A stretch of 14,225 bases of DNA from Chthonomonadaceae bacterium (GCA_014377395.1 JACMPS010000532.1:1-14225), one strand, 5' to 3'; positions 7,299-14,225 are shown, counted from the stretch's first letter. The notes: generated from the sequence alone by a model not told the origin. Program-made: numbers and translations.

Positions 7299-9272
7299 CT
7301 ACTCATACCGGTTTTTCTGCGGATTGCCAACCTTCAGCAAGACGGTTCCATGTGAGGGAACTTCTATCGTTACCCCTTCCGGCAGAACGCCGAGGGATTT
7401 GTGAAGCCAGAGATCACGCACGGCTTGACCGTTTTTCAAGCCGAGTTCGCTCCATTTCACCTCTATTTTTTGTGCCTCGTCGCCACTGTTGACCAGACCT
7501 ACCGCCCTTGTGCCATCGTAAAGCGGACGCACCCACACTTCCCTACCCTCTTCGTTTTTGAGGCGTCCTGCCGCTTTGCCGAGAGGGTCTTGATTGATGT
7601 CAAGCACCTCGTCATTCGAGAGAATGGCAATTGTGAAGGGGTCCAGTTTTCCCATGTCGCACCCGATCAAAAGCGGCGAAGCGAGAAGAGACCACATCGA
7701 AATGTGCAAAATTTGTTCGTTTGGAGTGAGGCGTGAGGGGTGCGGATTTCCCCAGCCGACACGCCCGACAATCAGCATATCGGGATCGTTCCAACGACCC
7801 GGAGCGGAAAACCGCTCATGTCCCGCCTGTGCGCTGTAGATTCCGTAAAGGCTGTTCCACGAATCTTCGATGTCTCCGGTGGTGCGCCAACAGTTGCCAT
7901 CTACGTCTGCGCCCCACTTCCATACGTCCCCCATGCCGTACTGACAGAGGCTGTAAACGATGTCGCGTTCACTGTTTCTCAGGGCGGCGCGCATTTTAAG
8001 GTAAGGCTTCTGGTAGGCTTCCAACGAGTTCCCTTTTTCGATTTCGCCGTAGGAACACCAATCGTGCTTAAGGTAATCAAAACCCCATGAGGCATACGTT
8101 TTCGCGTCCTGTATTTCGTGAAGCCAACTCCCCTCAAAACCCGCGCAGGTTTTGGGACCCGGTGACGAATAAATCCCGATCTTCAAGCCCTTCGCGTGAA
8201 CATAATCTGCGAGAACTTTCATGTCTCCGAACTTTTCGTTAGGCTGAATTTCTCCGTTGGCATCGCGTTTGCCCTGCCAGCAGTCGTCTATATTGATGTA
8301 CTGAAACCCATGTGAGGCAAGCCCGGAGGCGATCATGGCATCGGTGGAAATTCTGATTTTCTGCGCGTCTACCGCACCTGCCCAGCAGTTCCACGAATTC
8401 CACCCCATTGGAGGTGTCAAAGCCAGTTTCTGATCACCAAAAACGAGGCGCAGTTTTCGCTTTGCGGTTCCGAGCGCGTTTTTCACGGAGACTTCGACCG
8501 TATAATTTTTGACAAAGCCCGGTTCTGTTCGCATCCCTTTGAGAGTCGTTCCGCTCAGCAATCCTGTCTTCGCATCAAGAGTGATTCCGGCGGGAAGTCC
8601 CTTTGCGGAAAAGGTAAGCGGGGCGTCTCCTGTGGCGGCGATGAGAAACTGAAAGGGCTTGCCGGGGGTAGCCCCGACAACACGCGCTCCATGAATCGCG
8701 GGCTTCGGGTCTTTTGCAGGCACGGTCAGTCGCGGAGGATCAACGGGAGGCATAAACGGTTCGATTTTCGCCGTAGAACCGGAAATGAGTTCGATTGTCG
8801 GCTCTATCCAATCTCCATGATCAAAGGAAATTCCGTCGCCGCCATCCGTGACGAGAAGGGTCAGCACTTTGCCGCCCATCAGGTCTACATCAATGGTTTT
8901 CGGGGCGTCTCCCATGTGCATGACGCCACTCTCGAAAATTTTCTTTTTGTCGAGAAGCACAACAAATGAGAGCGAAGACTTGTCGCTTTTCGCTTCGTCA
9001 TCCACTCCGACAATTGCCGTAAATCGTTTGGCGGCACCGTTCAAATTCAGAGTCCACTTGCTGTTTGCGTGAGTGCCAATCCCGCGCTCAAAGCGTTTCC
9101 CCGCGATCATCAGCGAATTCCCGTCCACAGAACGATCCCGATGAGGCGTTCCAAAGCCTTGAAACATTCCCTCAAGAGAGAGCGTTTCAAGTTTGACGGA
9201 TTGGGGCTTTTCTTGAGCATAAGTAGGCAAAGCTGCTGCAAAGAGCATCAGAGCGGCAAATTGTGATTTCAT
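7299..9272 (-). CDS. Secreted alpha-galactosidase, NPCBM - Ig-like - GH27
   Basis: This 657-residue exported hydrolase is predicted to remove terminal alpha-galactose from oligosaccharides such as raffinose or melibiose, or from galactomannan. A signal peptide covers about residues 1-19 (hydrophobic LMLFAAAL, then PTYA before Gln20). Residues about 26-162 look like an NPCBM carbohydrate-binding module (RGIGTHANS, DGGDGISFDHGDW). Residues about 195-278 form a putative Ig-like module with LPAGITLDAKTGLLSG. The GH27 barrel starts at LALTPPMGWNSWNCW (283-297). It shows nucleophile Asp404 in YLKHDWC and acid/base Asp467 in TTGDIEDSW, with RWNDPDMLIVG near 493-503. A C-terminal beta domain follows. 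AGAAAG lies 8 bases before the ATG. It leads a two-gene module with the GH32 enzyme. An alpha-N-acetylgalactosaminidase is the main alternative within GH27. Confidence 0.9.
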   Translation of the reverse strand: MKSQFAALMLFAAALPTYAQEKPQSVKLETLSLEGMFQGFGTPHRDRSVDGNSLMIAGKRFERGIGTHANSKWTLNLNGAAKRFTAIVGVDDEAKSDKSSLSFVVLLDKKKIFESGVMHMGDAPKTIDVDLMGGKVLTLLVTDGGDGISFDHGDWIEPTIELISGSTAKIEPFMPPVDPPRLTVPAKDPKPAIHGARVVGATPGKPFQFLIAATGDAPLTFSAKGLPAGITLDAKTGLLSGTTLKGMRTEPGFVKNYTVEVSVKNALGTAKRKLRLVFGDQKLALTPPMGWNSWNCWAGAVDAQKIRISTDAMIASGLASHGFQYINIDDCWQGKRDANGEIQPNEKFGDMKVLADYVHAKGLKIGIYSSPGPKTCAGFEGSWLHEIQDAKTYASWGFDYLKHDWCSYGEIEKGNSLEAYQKPYLKMRAALRNSERDIVYSLCQYGMGDVWKWGADVDGNCWRTTGDIEDSWNSLYGIYSAQAGHERFSAPGRWNDPDMLIVGRVGWGNPHPSRLTPNEQILHISMWSLLASPLLIGCDMGKLDPFTIAILSNDEVLDINQDPLGKAAGRLKNEEGREVWVRPLYDGTRAVGLVNSGDEAQKIEVKWSELGLKNGQAVRDLWLHKSLGVLPEGVTIEVPSHGTVLLKVGNPQKNRYE

Positions 9273-9367
9273 TGGACAAACTTTCTATCGTTGCGGTTCA
9301 AGCGAAAGAAAAACAAATTCGCTTTGATGTTCAGGCGTCAATCCTGCAAGTTTCTGAATTCCCAGCC

Positions 9368-10582
9368 CTATCCGTGCTTGAGTTTCCAGTACATTTTCGA
9401 TTGCATTCCGTGCATTTTGACCATGCCGAGCGAGTCGGCTTGATCGAAGGTTTTGCTGTCGAAAGAAGCGAGGTCCTCATTGTAGAGGGCGAATTTGCTT
9501 TCGCGACCCACGACAATCGCACTTCCTTTTATCAGTCGTATCGTGACGGTTCCGGTGACGCGCTCCTGTATTTTCCCGATGAATGCCTCTAAATCCTCTT
9601 TGAGCGGATCATACCAGAGTCCCTTGTACGCCAACTCGCCCCATTCTCTGTCCACCATTGACTTGAACTTGAGTTCACCCTGCGTGGACACAAGGGCTTC
9701 GAGGGCTTTGTGAGCGGTTAGTAGCAGGACGGCGGCAGGACATTCGTAATTTTCGCGCACCTTCAAGCCTAACATCCGGTCTTCCATTACGTCCACACGC
9801 CCGACCCCGTGTTCCCCGGCAATCGCATGGGCTTGTGTGACGAGTTCGAGAGGCGAAAGGCTTTCGCCGTCAAGGGAAACCGGAACCCCGTTCTCAAACC
9901 CGATCTTCAGGAGGCGCGGTGTGTTCGGGCAATCGTCTATACTTTTTGTCCACTGAAAAATCTCTTCCGGCGGCGCGTAGTTGGGCTCTTCGAGGTGTCC
10001 GCCCTCAATGCTACGCCCCCACAAATTTTCGTCTATGCTCCAGATTTTGTCTTTTGTCTGACCGATTTCAACGCCGTGCGCGACGCAGTAATCAATCTCC
10101 TCCGAGCGAGTCCAGGGTTCACGAAGACCGCTTGATGTTAGTCGCCCCTCGCGCATGGGAGCGACAATCTCGGCGTCGGGCATCAGTGTTCGCATGATGT
10201 ATTCAAGGCGGAACTGATCGTTCCCCTTCCCTGTGCAACCATGTCCAAAAGCGGTCGCACCGAGTTCCTGCGCTTTTTCGACGGCTTTAAGAGCAATCAG
10301 AGGACGGGCAATACTCGTCGAAATGGGATAGCCTTGATAATCTCCATTTGCACGGATCGCAGGAAAGCAGTAGTCGGTGACGAATTCCGCTTTGACATCG
10401 AGCGTGTAATGTTCGGTTCCCCATTTACGCGCTCGCTCCTCCGCCTGTGCAATGTCCGCTTGAGGTTGCCCTACGTCCACCGTTACGGTGATGACATGAT
10501 CAAAGCCATATTCTTCCCGCATGAGCGGAATACAAACCGAGGTGTCGAGACCACCCGAATAAACCAGCACAATTTTCTTCAC
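9368..10582 (-). CDS. argG: Argininosuccinate synthase
   Basis: ArgG joins citrulline and aspartate, using ATP, to form argininosuccinate in the cytoplasm. The protein begins MKKIVLVYSGGLDTSV, the N-type ATP pyrophosphatase loop (residues 8-15) that starts nearly all ArgG proteins. It also carries the family block GHGCTGKGNDQFR. At 404 residues it has the usual length. The start is the GTG at 10582: AAGGA lies 7 bases upstream, and the first residues match the family. A TTG at 10618 would add 12 residues with no homology support and would bury this ribosome site. It lies 281 bp after the methyltransferase stop, across a repeat-rich spacer, so it may have its own promoter. The GH27 gene follows after 95 bp. 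Confidence 0.95.
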   Translation of the reverse strand: MKKIVLVYSGGLDTSVCIPLMREEYGFDHVITVTVDVGQPQADIAQAEERARKWGTEHYTLDVKAEFVTDYCFPAIRANGDYQGYPISTSIARPLIALKAVEKAQELGATAFGHGCTGKGNDQFRLEYIMRTLMPDAEIVAPMREGRLTSSGLREPWTRSEEIDYCVAHGVEIGQTKDKIWSIDENLWGRSIEGGHLEEPNYAPPEEIFQWTKSIDDCPNTPRLLKIGFENGVPVSLDGESLSPLELVTQAHAIAGEHGVGRVDVMEDRMLGLKVRENYECPAAVLLLTAHKALEALVSTQGELKFKSMVDREWGELAYKGLWYDPLKEDLEAFIGKIQERVTGTVTIRLIKGSAIVVGRESKFALYNEDLASFDSKTFDQADSLGMVKMHGMQSKMYWKLKHG

Positions 10583-10589
10583 GAATTCA

Positions 10590-10594
10590 TCCTT
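10590..10594 (-). promoter_or_regulatory. Ribosome binding site of argG
   Basis: AAGGA on the minus strand is 7 bases before the GTG at 10582. It decides between that codon and the TTG at 10618. Confidence 0.65.
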
Positions 10595-10636
10595 CTTTGC
10601 CTCTAAGTCGAGATTCAATTTTCAAGGGTATCTACT

Positions 10637-10660
10637 CCCTCCCCTTACGCAAGGGGAGGG
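10637..10660. repeat. REP-like hairpin, 10-bp perfect stem
   Basis: CCCTCCCCTT (10637-10646) and AAGGGGAGGG (10651-10660) are exact complements around a 4-base ACGC loop. A G-rich tail 'ctggggtggggttag' follows. It is one of two related, oppositely oriented copies in this spacer. It could stabilise the 3' end of the methyltransferase transcript or form structure in the argG leader. Confidence 0.65.
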
Positions 10661-10790
10661 CTGGGGTGGGGTTAGTTATTTTCGGCGGTATTGATCGCAC
10701 CAATGGTCTAGTTTATCCTTGCGCTAAGCACCTTCGGTGGAGGCGTCCTTCAGACGCGATGCGGGGAAATAAAACAAACCCTAACCCCCT

Positions 10791-10826
10791 CCGGTTCCTC
10801 CCCCTTGCACAAGGGGGAGGAACCGG
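10791..10826. repeat. REP-like hairpin, 16-bp perfect stem
   Basis: Bases 10791-10806 and 10811-10826 are exact complements around a GCAC loop, giving a 16-bp G/C-rich stem. It starts 37 bases downstream of the methyltransferase stop. On that strand it is followed by a G-rich stretch and then 'gtttgttttattt', not an immediate T run. It may act as a 3' stabiliser or an imperfect terminator for the upstream genes. Confidence 0.65.
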
Positions 10827-10863
10827 ATTGGCACACTCACTTTCTCTGGCGTAAGATGAAGCC

Positions 10864-11532
10864 CTACTTCTCTTTTCGGGCGACAACGGCGTACTGCTGA
10901 TACTTCACGTCCTCGAAACGATTTTTCGTCAATCGATTCAGCAGATTCAGTTTCCTCGTGGTCAAGCCGTTAATTCCCTGAAGCGTTTCGACTTTTAAGC
11001 CGCATCGAGTAAACATCAAGGGAATACTTTTTTTGGTGAAAAACCTCATATGGGTTCGATCCATGACCCCCATATCCTCGTACTCCCAATTTCCTCTAAA
11101 GACGAAATCCTTGAACGCAGGCAGGTAACGGATGTTCGGAATCGAGGCGATAATCACTCCCTCAGGGGCGAGAAGCGTTGCCGCATAAATCAGTGCCTGT
11201 TCAGGATCGAGAAGATGCTCCAGAACATCGTTAAAGGAAATGCAATCGAAGTATTTTTCAGGAAGATCCATTCCGGGTGCAAACGGCTCTTCAATCACTT
11301 TGTCCAGCACGTTGCGGGCGGTTTCCGCAGAAGCGTGGTGCGTTTCTACCCCCCAGACTTCCGCCCCCCGCTCCTTCTTTACCGTCGCGGCAAATCCCCC
11401 ACTGCTACACCCCACATCAAGAGCGCGTTTCACGTTTTGCGGCACGAACACGAATATCTCCGGGCGGAGCGTTGAGTAATAAATGTCCGGTTTTTTGCTG
11501 TATTGGTCGGCAAGTATCTGGTCTGGATGCAA
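10864..11532 (-). CDS. Class I SAM-dependent methyltransferase
   Basis: This is a 222-residue cytoplasmic methyltransferase of unknown substrate. Motif I is ALDVGCSSGGF (residues 38-48), followed by an acidic residue at the end of the second strand (Glu63 in WGVETHHA). The motif IV region is FDCISFNDVLEHLLDP (95-110), the 'DVLEH' form of the Methyltransf_11/23 type. Proteins with this pattern are often found among surface-polysaccharide genes (family knowledge), which would fit the nearby glycosyltransferase, but no direct link is visible. The start is TTG, chosen because AGGAG lies 8 bases upstream. It follows argF by 35 bp on the same strand and is probably co-transcribed. A repeat-rich spacer separates it from argG. 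Confidence 0.85.
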   Translation of the reverse strand: MHPDQILADQYSKKPDIYYSTLRPEIFVFVPQNVKRALDVGCSSGGFAATVKKERGAEVWGVETHHASAETARNVLDKVIEEPFAPGMDLPEKYFDCISFNDVLEHLLDPEQALIYAATLLAPEGVIIASIPNIRYLPAFKDFVFRGNWEYEDMGVMDRTHMRFFTKKSIPLMFTRCGLKVETLQGINGLTTRKLNLLNRLTKNRFEDVKYQQYAVVARKEK

Positions 11533-11540
11533 GGTTCTGT

Positions 11541-11545
11541 CTCCT
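11541..11545 (-). promoter_or_regulatory. Ribosome binding site supporting a TTG start
   Basis: AGGAG on the minus strand lies 8 bases before the TTG at 11532. It is the main reason to accept this rare start codon for the methyltransferase. Confidence 0.6.
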
Positions 11546-11567
11546 GTCCTGATGAGGGGTTAGCCCT

Positions 11568-12542
11568 CTAAAGTCCGATCATCAGCAACATCAATGCTTT
11601 TTGCGTGTGAAGACGGTTTTCTGCTTCCTCGTAAATCGTCTCAGAGTGTCGAGTCATCATCGCCTCGGAAATTTCGTCTCCCCGGTGCGCGGGCAAGCAG
11701 TGTAAGACAAGGCAGTCGGGCTTTGCACAGGCGAGCAAATTCTCGTTGATCTGATAGGGCGCGAAAATGCGGGCGCGTTTTTGTTGCTCCGCTTCCTGCC
11801 CCATACTCGCCCAGACATCGGTGTAAATCGCGTCGGCGTCGCGCACGGCAATTTTAGGATCGGAAATAATTTCGACGCTGGCTCCCGTTTCCTTTCCGAT
11901 GCGCCGTGCCTCGGCGACATAACGTTCCCAGGGTAAGTAACCGGGAGGACACGCGGCAGAGATATTCACGCCCATTTTGGTGCAAGCGAGTAAAAGCGCG
12001 TGAAGGACATTGTTGCCGTCGCCGACATAAGTGAGTTTCAGGTTATTACCGAGTGCACCTTTTCTCTCACGCAGAGTCATCAAGTCAGCAAAGGCTTGAA
12101 TCGGGTGTTCATCATCGCTGAGAGCATTGATCACGGGAACCGTCGCAAACTCCGCCAGTCCCGCCACCGAACTGTGGGAAAAGACTCGCGCCGAAATTAT
12201 GTCCACCCATTTGGAGAGGACACAGGCAACATCGGGGATCGGTTCGCGGGTTCCCAGCCCGATTTCTTGTGCGGAAAGGTTGATCGCGTGACCCCGCAGG
12301 TGCGCCATACTCGCCTCGAAGGAAACACGGGTACGCAGGGAGGGCTTCTCGAAGATCATGGCGAGGGTGCGCGGATATTGCCATTCAACGCCGGGTTGCC
12401 GTTGCAGATCGAGGGCTTTCAATCCGTCCGCAACCTCCAGAACCGAGCGAAATTGAGGGATCGAGACATCGAAGAGGGTGATGCAATCGCGCTTGCGCCA
12501 CCCGGCGGAGTCGGCTTGAATGAGTTGTTGTACTGAAGTCAT
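11568..12542 (-). CDS. argF: Ornithine carbamoyltransferase
   Basis: ArgF makes citrulline from ornithine and carbamoyl phosphate in the cytoplasm. The 324-residue protein shows the carbamoyl phosphate site FEKPSLRTRVSFE (residues 64-76), in the common SLRTR variant of STRTR. It also has HPIQAFADL (146-154), the ornithine loop DVWASMG (242-248), and HCLPAHRG (281-288). The SMG and HCLPAHRG motifs point to ornithine rather than acetylornithine or aspartate as acceptor. It starts at ATG 12542, 15 bp after the orphan gene. I see no Shine-Dalgarno match in that gap, so translation may depend on coupling to the upstream gene. The methyltransferase follows after 35 bp. Confidence 0.95.
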   Translation of the reverse strand: MTSVQQLIQADSAGWRKRDCITLFDVSIPQFRSVLEVADGLKALDLQRQPGVEWQYPRTLAMIFEKPSLRTRVSFEASMAHLRGHAINLSAQEIGLGTREPIPDVACVLSKWVDIISARVFSHSSVAGLAEFATVPVINALSDDEHPIQAFADLMTLRERKGALGNNLKLTYVGDGNNVLHALLLACTKMGVNISAACPPGYLPWERYVAEARRIGKETGASVEIISDPKIAVRDADAIYTDVWASMGQEAEQQKRARIFAPYQINENLLACAKPDCLVLHCLPAHRGDEISEAMMTRHSETIYEEAENRLHTQKALMLLMIGL

Positions 12543-12557
12543 AAGTAGTTGAGTGGA

Positions 12558-12869
12558 TCAGGCTTTATCGCCAAGAACCATGCCGAGAAAGCCGTGTGTC
12601 GTCATGCCCAGAGGCAGTGCAGGAACGGCAATCGGCACCTCCATCACGATTTTATTCTCGTCGTAGATCGTTAGGGTTGTGCCTTGCCAGGCGAAAACAA
12701 TAAGGGTACCGGGTTGATGCAAAATTTCAAGTTCACCCTGAAACTCGGATTTACAAACGACGCGAAACGTCTTTTTTGGTTCGAGATCGAGCGAAAACGC
12801 CCAGGGTTCGAAGATAACTTTGATTTCGTTCTCCACAGGATTTTCAATCAGAGTTTCTGTGATGTACAT
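12558..12869 (-). CDS. Hypothetical small protein in the arginine cluster
   Basis: I do not recognise this 103-residue protein. It has no signal peptide or membrane segment. The residues alternate in short hydrophobic/charged stretches (EIKVIFEPW, FRVVCK, GELEILHQPGTLIVFAW, TTLTIYDENKIVMEV) that suggest a small all-beta fold, and it ends THGFLGMVLG. The start is the second ATG of a pair (12869); GGAG lies 6 bases before it and only 3 before the ATG at 12872. A TTG at 12890 overlapping the previous stop codon is less likely. It sits 17 bp after the Clp-N gene and 15 bp before argF, so it is almost surely co-transcribed with both. A real gene is likely; its function is unknown. Confidence 0.7.
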   Translation of the reverse strand: MYITETLIENPVENEIKVIFEPWAFSLDLEPKKTFRVVCKSEFQGELEILHQPGTLIVFAWQGTTLTIYDENKIVMEVPIAVPALPLGMTTHGFLGMVLGDKA

Positions 12870-12875
12870 CATTGG

Positions 12876-12879
12876 CTCC
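12876..12879 (-). promoter_or_regulatory. Ribosome binding site of the hypothetical protein
   Basis: GGAG on the minus strand is 6 bases before the ATG at 12869 and 3 before the ATG at 12872, favouring the former. Confidence 0.45.
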
Positions 12880-12886
12880 AAAAAAT

Positions 12887-13411
12887 TCAAACGCCTAACA
12901 TTCGTCGCCAGAAGGGACGGGATTCATAAGATTTTTTGCGAGTGCGTTTTTCGGTGTGTTCGTGTGCGCCTTCTTTTTCGTGAGAGGTCGCGTATGTCAC
13001 TGACGCCCTGAATGCTTTTTCGTAAGTCAGACCGGATTCACGCAAAACGCTTCCGGCAATACCGCCGTCTTCGCGGACAATTCCAAGCAAAATATGGCGC
13101 GTATCAATCTTTTCGTCTTCGAGTTTTTTGCACTCTTCCCCTGCATAGGCGAGAATTTCCTGAACACGGGATGTCAACTTGAGATTGTCCTCCATAGTGG
13201 AATTTCCCCGGTGACATTTCGCCTGACAGGTTTGCTTCAACGTTTCGCGGTTAAAACCGAGCGATTTAAGGACGGCAGTACCGGAACTTCGCTCCTCCAA
13301 AAATCCGATGAGAAGGTGTTCCGTATGAACAAACCGATGCAGATCCTGTGCCGCCGCGTTTTGCGCATTGGCGAGTGTACGGCGCACTCCTTCACTGTGT
13401 GCGAGTTTCAT
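12887..13411 (-). CDS. Stand-alone double Clp N-domain protein (ClpC-like N terminus)
   Basis: This 174-residue protein consists of two Clp N repeats and a charged tail, with no AAA+ ATPase domain. Repeat 1 is about residues 4-60 and contains HTEHLLIGFLEE. Repeat 2 is about 78-135 and contains DTRHILLGIVRED. In ClpC of Gram-positive bacteria this domain binds adaptors and phosphoarginine-tagged proteins, and the Glu of each TEH motif contacts phosphoarginine (established knowledge). Here Glu31 is kept in repeat 1, but repeat 2 has Arg105 at that place. The tail (140-174) is rich in His, Lys, Arg and Glu and ends RPFWRRMLGV. The ATG at 13411 has GAGGAG about 10 bases upstream. The gene lies 31 bp after argD and is probably in its operon. 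It may be a decoy, adaptor or regulator of Clp; this is inference. Confidence 0.88.
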   Translation of the reverse strand: MKLAHSEGVRRTLANAQNAAAQDLHRFVHTEHLLIGFLEERSSGTAVLKSLGFNRETLKQTCQAKCHRGNSTMEDNLKLTSRVQEILAYAGEECKKLEDEKIDTRHILLGIVREDGGIAGSVLRESGLTYEKAFRASVTYATSHEKEGAHEHTEKRTRKKSYESRPFWRRMLGV

Positions 13412-13442
13412 AACATAACTTCTCCTCGGTTGAGAATCGGAC

Positions 13443-14225
13443 TCACGCAGGGTTATTCTGCAAAAAGCACTCGATCTCCTGCACTACCCGCCGACAATCC
13501 TCTTTTGTGACGTTGAGCGGAGGCAAAAACCGCAACGTGTTCTCAGAGGTTGCGTTGACGATGATTCCCGCTTCCCTTAACTCGGTTTGGGCGGACTTCG
13601 CTTGAGGAGCCGCAAAATCCATGCCAAGCATCAGCCCTTTGCCTCTGACTTCCGAAATCCGGTCGGGATGTTTTGCCTTTAACGCTTCCAGTTCCCCCTT
13701 GAGGTAGGCTCCTACTTCAGCGGCGTTTTGCATCAGATTTTCGTTTTCGAGAACTTCGAGGGTTGCCCACGCCGCCGCACACGCGAGCGGTTGCCCTGCG
13801 AACGTCGAGCCGTGATCGCCGGGAACGAGAGTGTGTGCCGCCTCTCCCCGCGCCAGACACGCGCCAATCGGAAAGCCGTTTGCGAGTCCTTTTGCCATTG
13901 TCACCACATCGGGTAAGACGCCGTAGCTCTGAATCGCAAGGAAATCTCCGGTACGTCCCATGCCGCACTGCACCTCATCGGCAATGAGCAGAACGTTGCG
14001 CTCATCACAGAGTTTTCGCAAGCCCTGCATAAATTCGGGGGTCATCGGGTGAATGCCGCTTTCGCCCTGAATCGGTTCCAGAAAAACCGCGCAGGTGTTG
14101 GCTCCGATCAGTTTTTCGGCGGCGGAGAGGTCGTTGCGTTCTGCATAGTGGAAGCCGGGAACGAGGGGCGCGAAGGGCGTTTGATATTTCGGTTGGGCGG
14201 TGGCGGTGACGGCTCCCATCGTGCG
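13443..14225 (-). CDS. argD: Acetylornithine aminotransferase (5' end cut by window edge)
   Basis: ArgD is a PLP enzyme that converts N-acetylglutamate semialdehyde to N-acetylornithine, with glutamate as amino donor. The visible 260 residues begin RTMGAVTATAQPKY, the interior 'GRTxGAlsaT' region of class III aminotransferases, so roughly the first third is missing. Seen: LEPIQGESG; DEVQCGMGRTG, with the cofactor-binding Asp83 in visible numbering; AKGLANGFPIGA, with PLP-binding Lys112; and HGSTFAGQPLACAAA. The apparent ATG at 14219 is internal. Its place in the arg cluster supports ArgD over related omega-transaminases. The Clp-N gene follows after 31 bp. The other arginine genes (argC, argJ, argB) may lie to the right, outside the window. 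Confidence 0.92.
   Translation of the reverse strand, partial: RTMGAVTATAQPKYQTPFAPLVPGFHYAERNDLSAAEKLIGANTCAVFLEPIQGESGIHPMTPEFMQGLRKLCDERNVLLIADEVQCGMGRTGDFLAIQSYGVLPDVVTMAKGLANGFPIGACLARGEAAHTLVPGDHGSTFAGQPLACAAAWATLEVLENENLMQNAAEVGAYLKGELEALKAKHPDRISEVRGKGLMLGMDFAAPQAKSAQTELREAGIIVNATSENTLRFLPPLNVTKEDCRRVVQEIECFLQNNPA

Larger units (their letters stand above)
10583..10863. other. Repeat-rich spacer between methyltransferase and argG
   Basis: This 281-bp spacer holds two strong G/C-rich hairpins (10637-10660 and 10791-10826). They are flanked inward by facing GGGGTTAG and CTAACCCC tracts (10668-10675 and 10781-10788). Between them is a small inverted repeat GCGTC-cttca-GACGC near 10743-10757. 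The arrangement is that of two copies of one repeat family in opposite orientation. No gene is credible here. The argG ribosome site lies at its left edge. Confidence 0.55.

Noticed and set aside
10583..10618. TTG start of argG at 10618
   Set aside because: It would add 12 residues not seen in the family and place the AAGGA site inside the coding region; GTG 10582 fits better.
1091..10830. Repeats considered as CRISPR or as an insertion sequence
   Set aside because: There is no regular repeat-spacer array, no cas gene and no transposase; copies are scattered and degenerate.
11554..11568. GAGGG-gttag-CCCTC hairpin at the argF stop
   Set aside because: The 5-bp stem has no T tract on either strand; likely chance rather than a terminator.

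Overview
The window comes from a bacterial chromosome of intermediate GC content. The only clear taxonomic hint is the gene mix: a bacterial NurA-like nuclease, stand-alone ClpC-type N domains, a secreted NPCBM-GH27 alpha-galactosidase, a GH32 enzyme, and intergenic spacers full of degenerate 'CACAGAGGCACAGAG' and 'CACAGATTAA' repeats. This mix resembles environmental lineages such as Armatimonadota, Planctomycetota or Chloroflexota. I lean weakly to Armatimonadota, but this is inference and there is no rRNA to test it. No tRNA, rRNA, transposase, phage gene or CRISPR array was seen.

Layout. The left end (about 1-2533) holds two plus-strand genes: a NurA-family nuclease cut by the window edge, then a Gfo/Idh/MocA-type NAD(P) oxidoreductase. 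An imperfectly palindromic repeat of about 220 bp separates them. From 2863 to the right edge every gene lies on the minus strand. Read in transcription order these are argD (cut by the right edge), a protein of two Clp N domains, a 103-residue orphan, argF, a class I SAM methyltransferase, argG, a secreted GH27 alpha-galactosidase, a GH32 fructan/sucrose hydrolase, argH, and a GT4 glycosyltransferase.

How it fits together. argD, argF, argG and argH encode acetylornithine aminotransferase, ornithine carbamoyltransferase, argininosuccinate synthase and argininosuccinate lyase. They cover arginine synthesis from N-acetylglutamate semialdehyde to arginine, apart from the deacetylation step that gives ornithine (argJ or argE), which is not in the window. 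The cluster is not clean. A Clp-N protein and an unknown protein sit between argD and argF, a methyltransferase between argF and argG, and a two-gene sugar module between argG and argH. GH27 plus GH32 would suit raffinose-family oligosaccharides: galactose is removed outside the cytoplasm, and a signal-less GH32 then cleaves the sucrose or fructoside.

Several start sites are best placed by Shine-Dalgarno matches at non-ATG codons: GTG for the oxidoreductase, argH and argG, and TTG for the methyltransferase. The longer open frames of argH and the oxidoreductase run upstream into repeat DNA and are probably not translated. The spacers at 1091-1313, 2534-2862, 5661-5888 and 10583-10863 hold the repeat families and strong hairpins; these and the Clp-N/orphan pair inside the arginine cluster are the least explained parts of the window.
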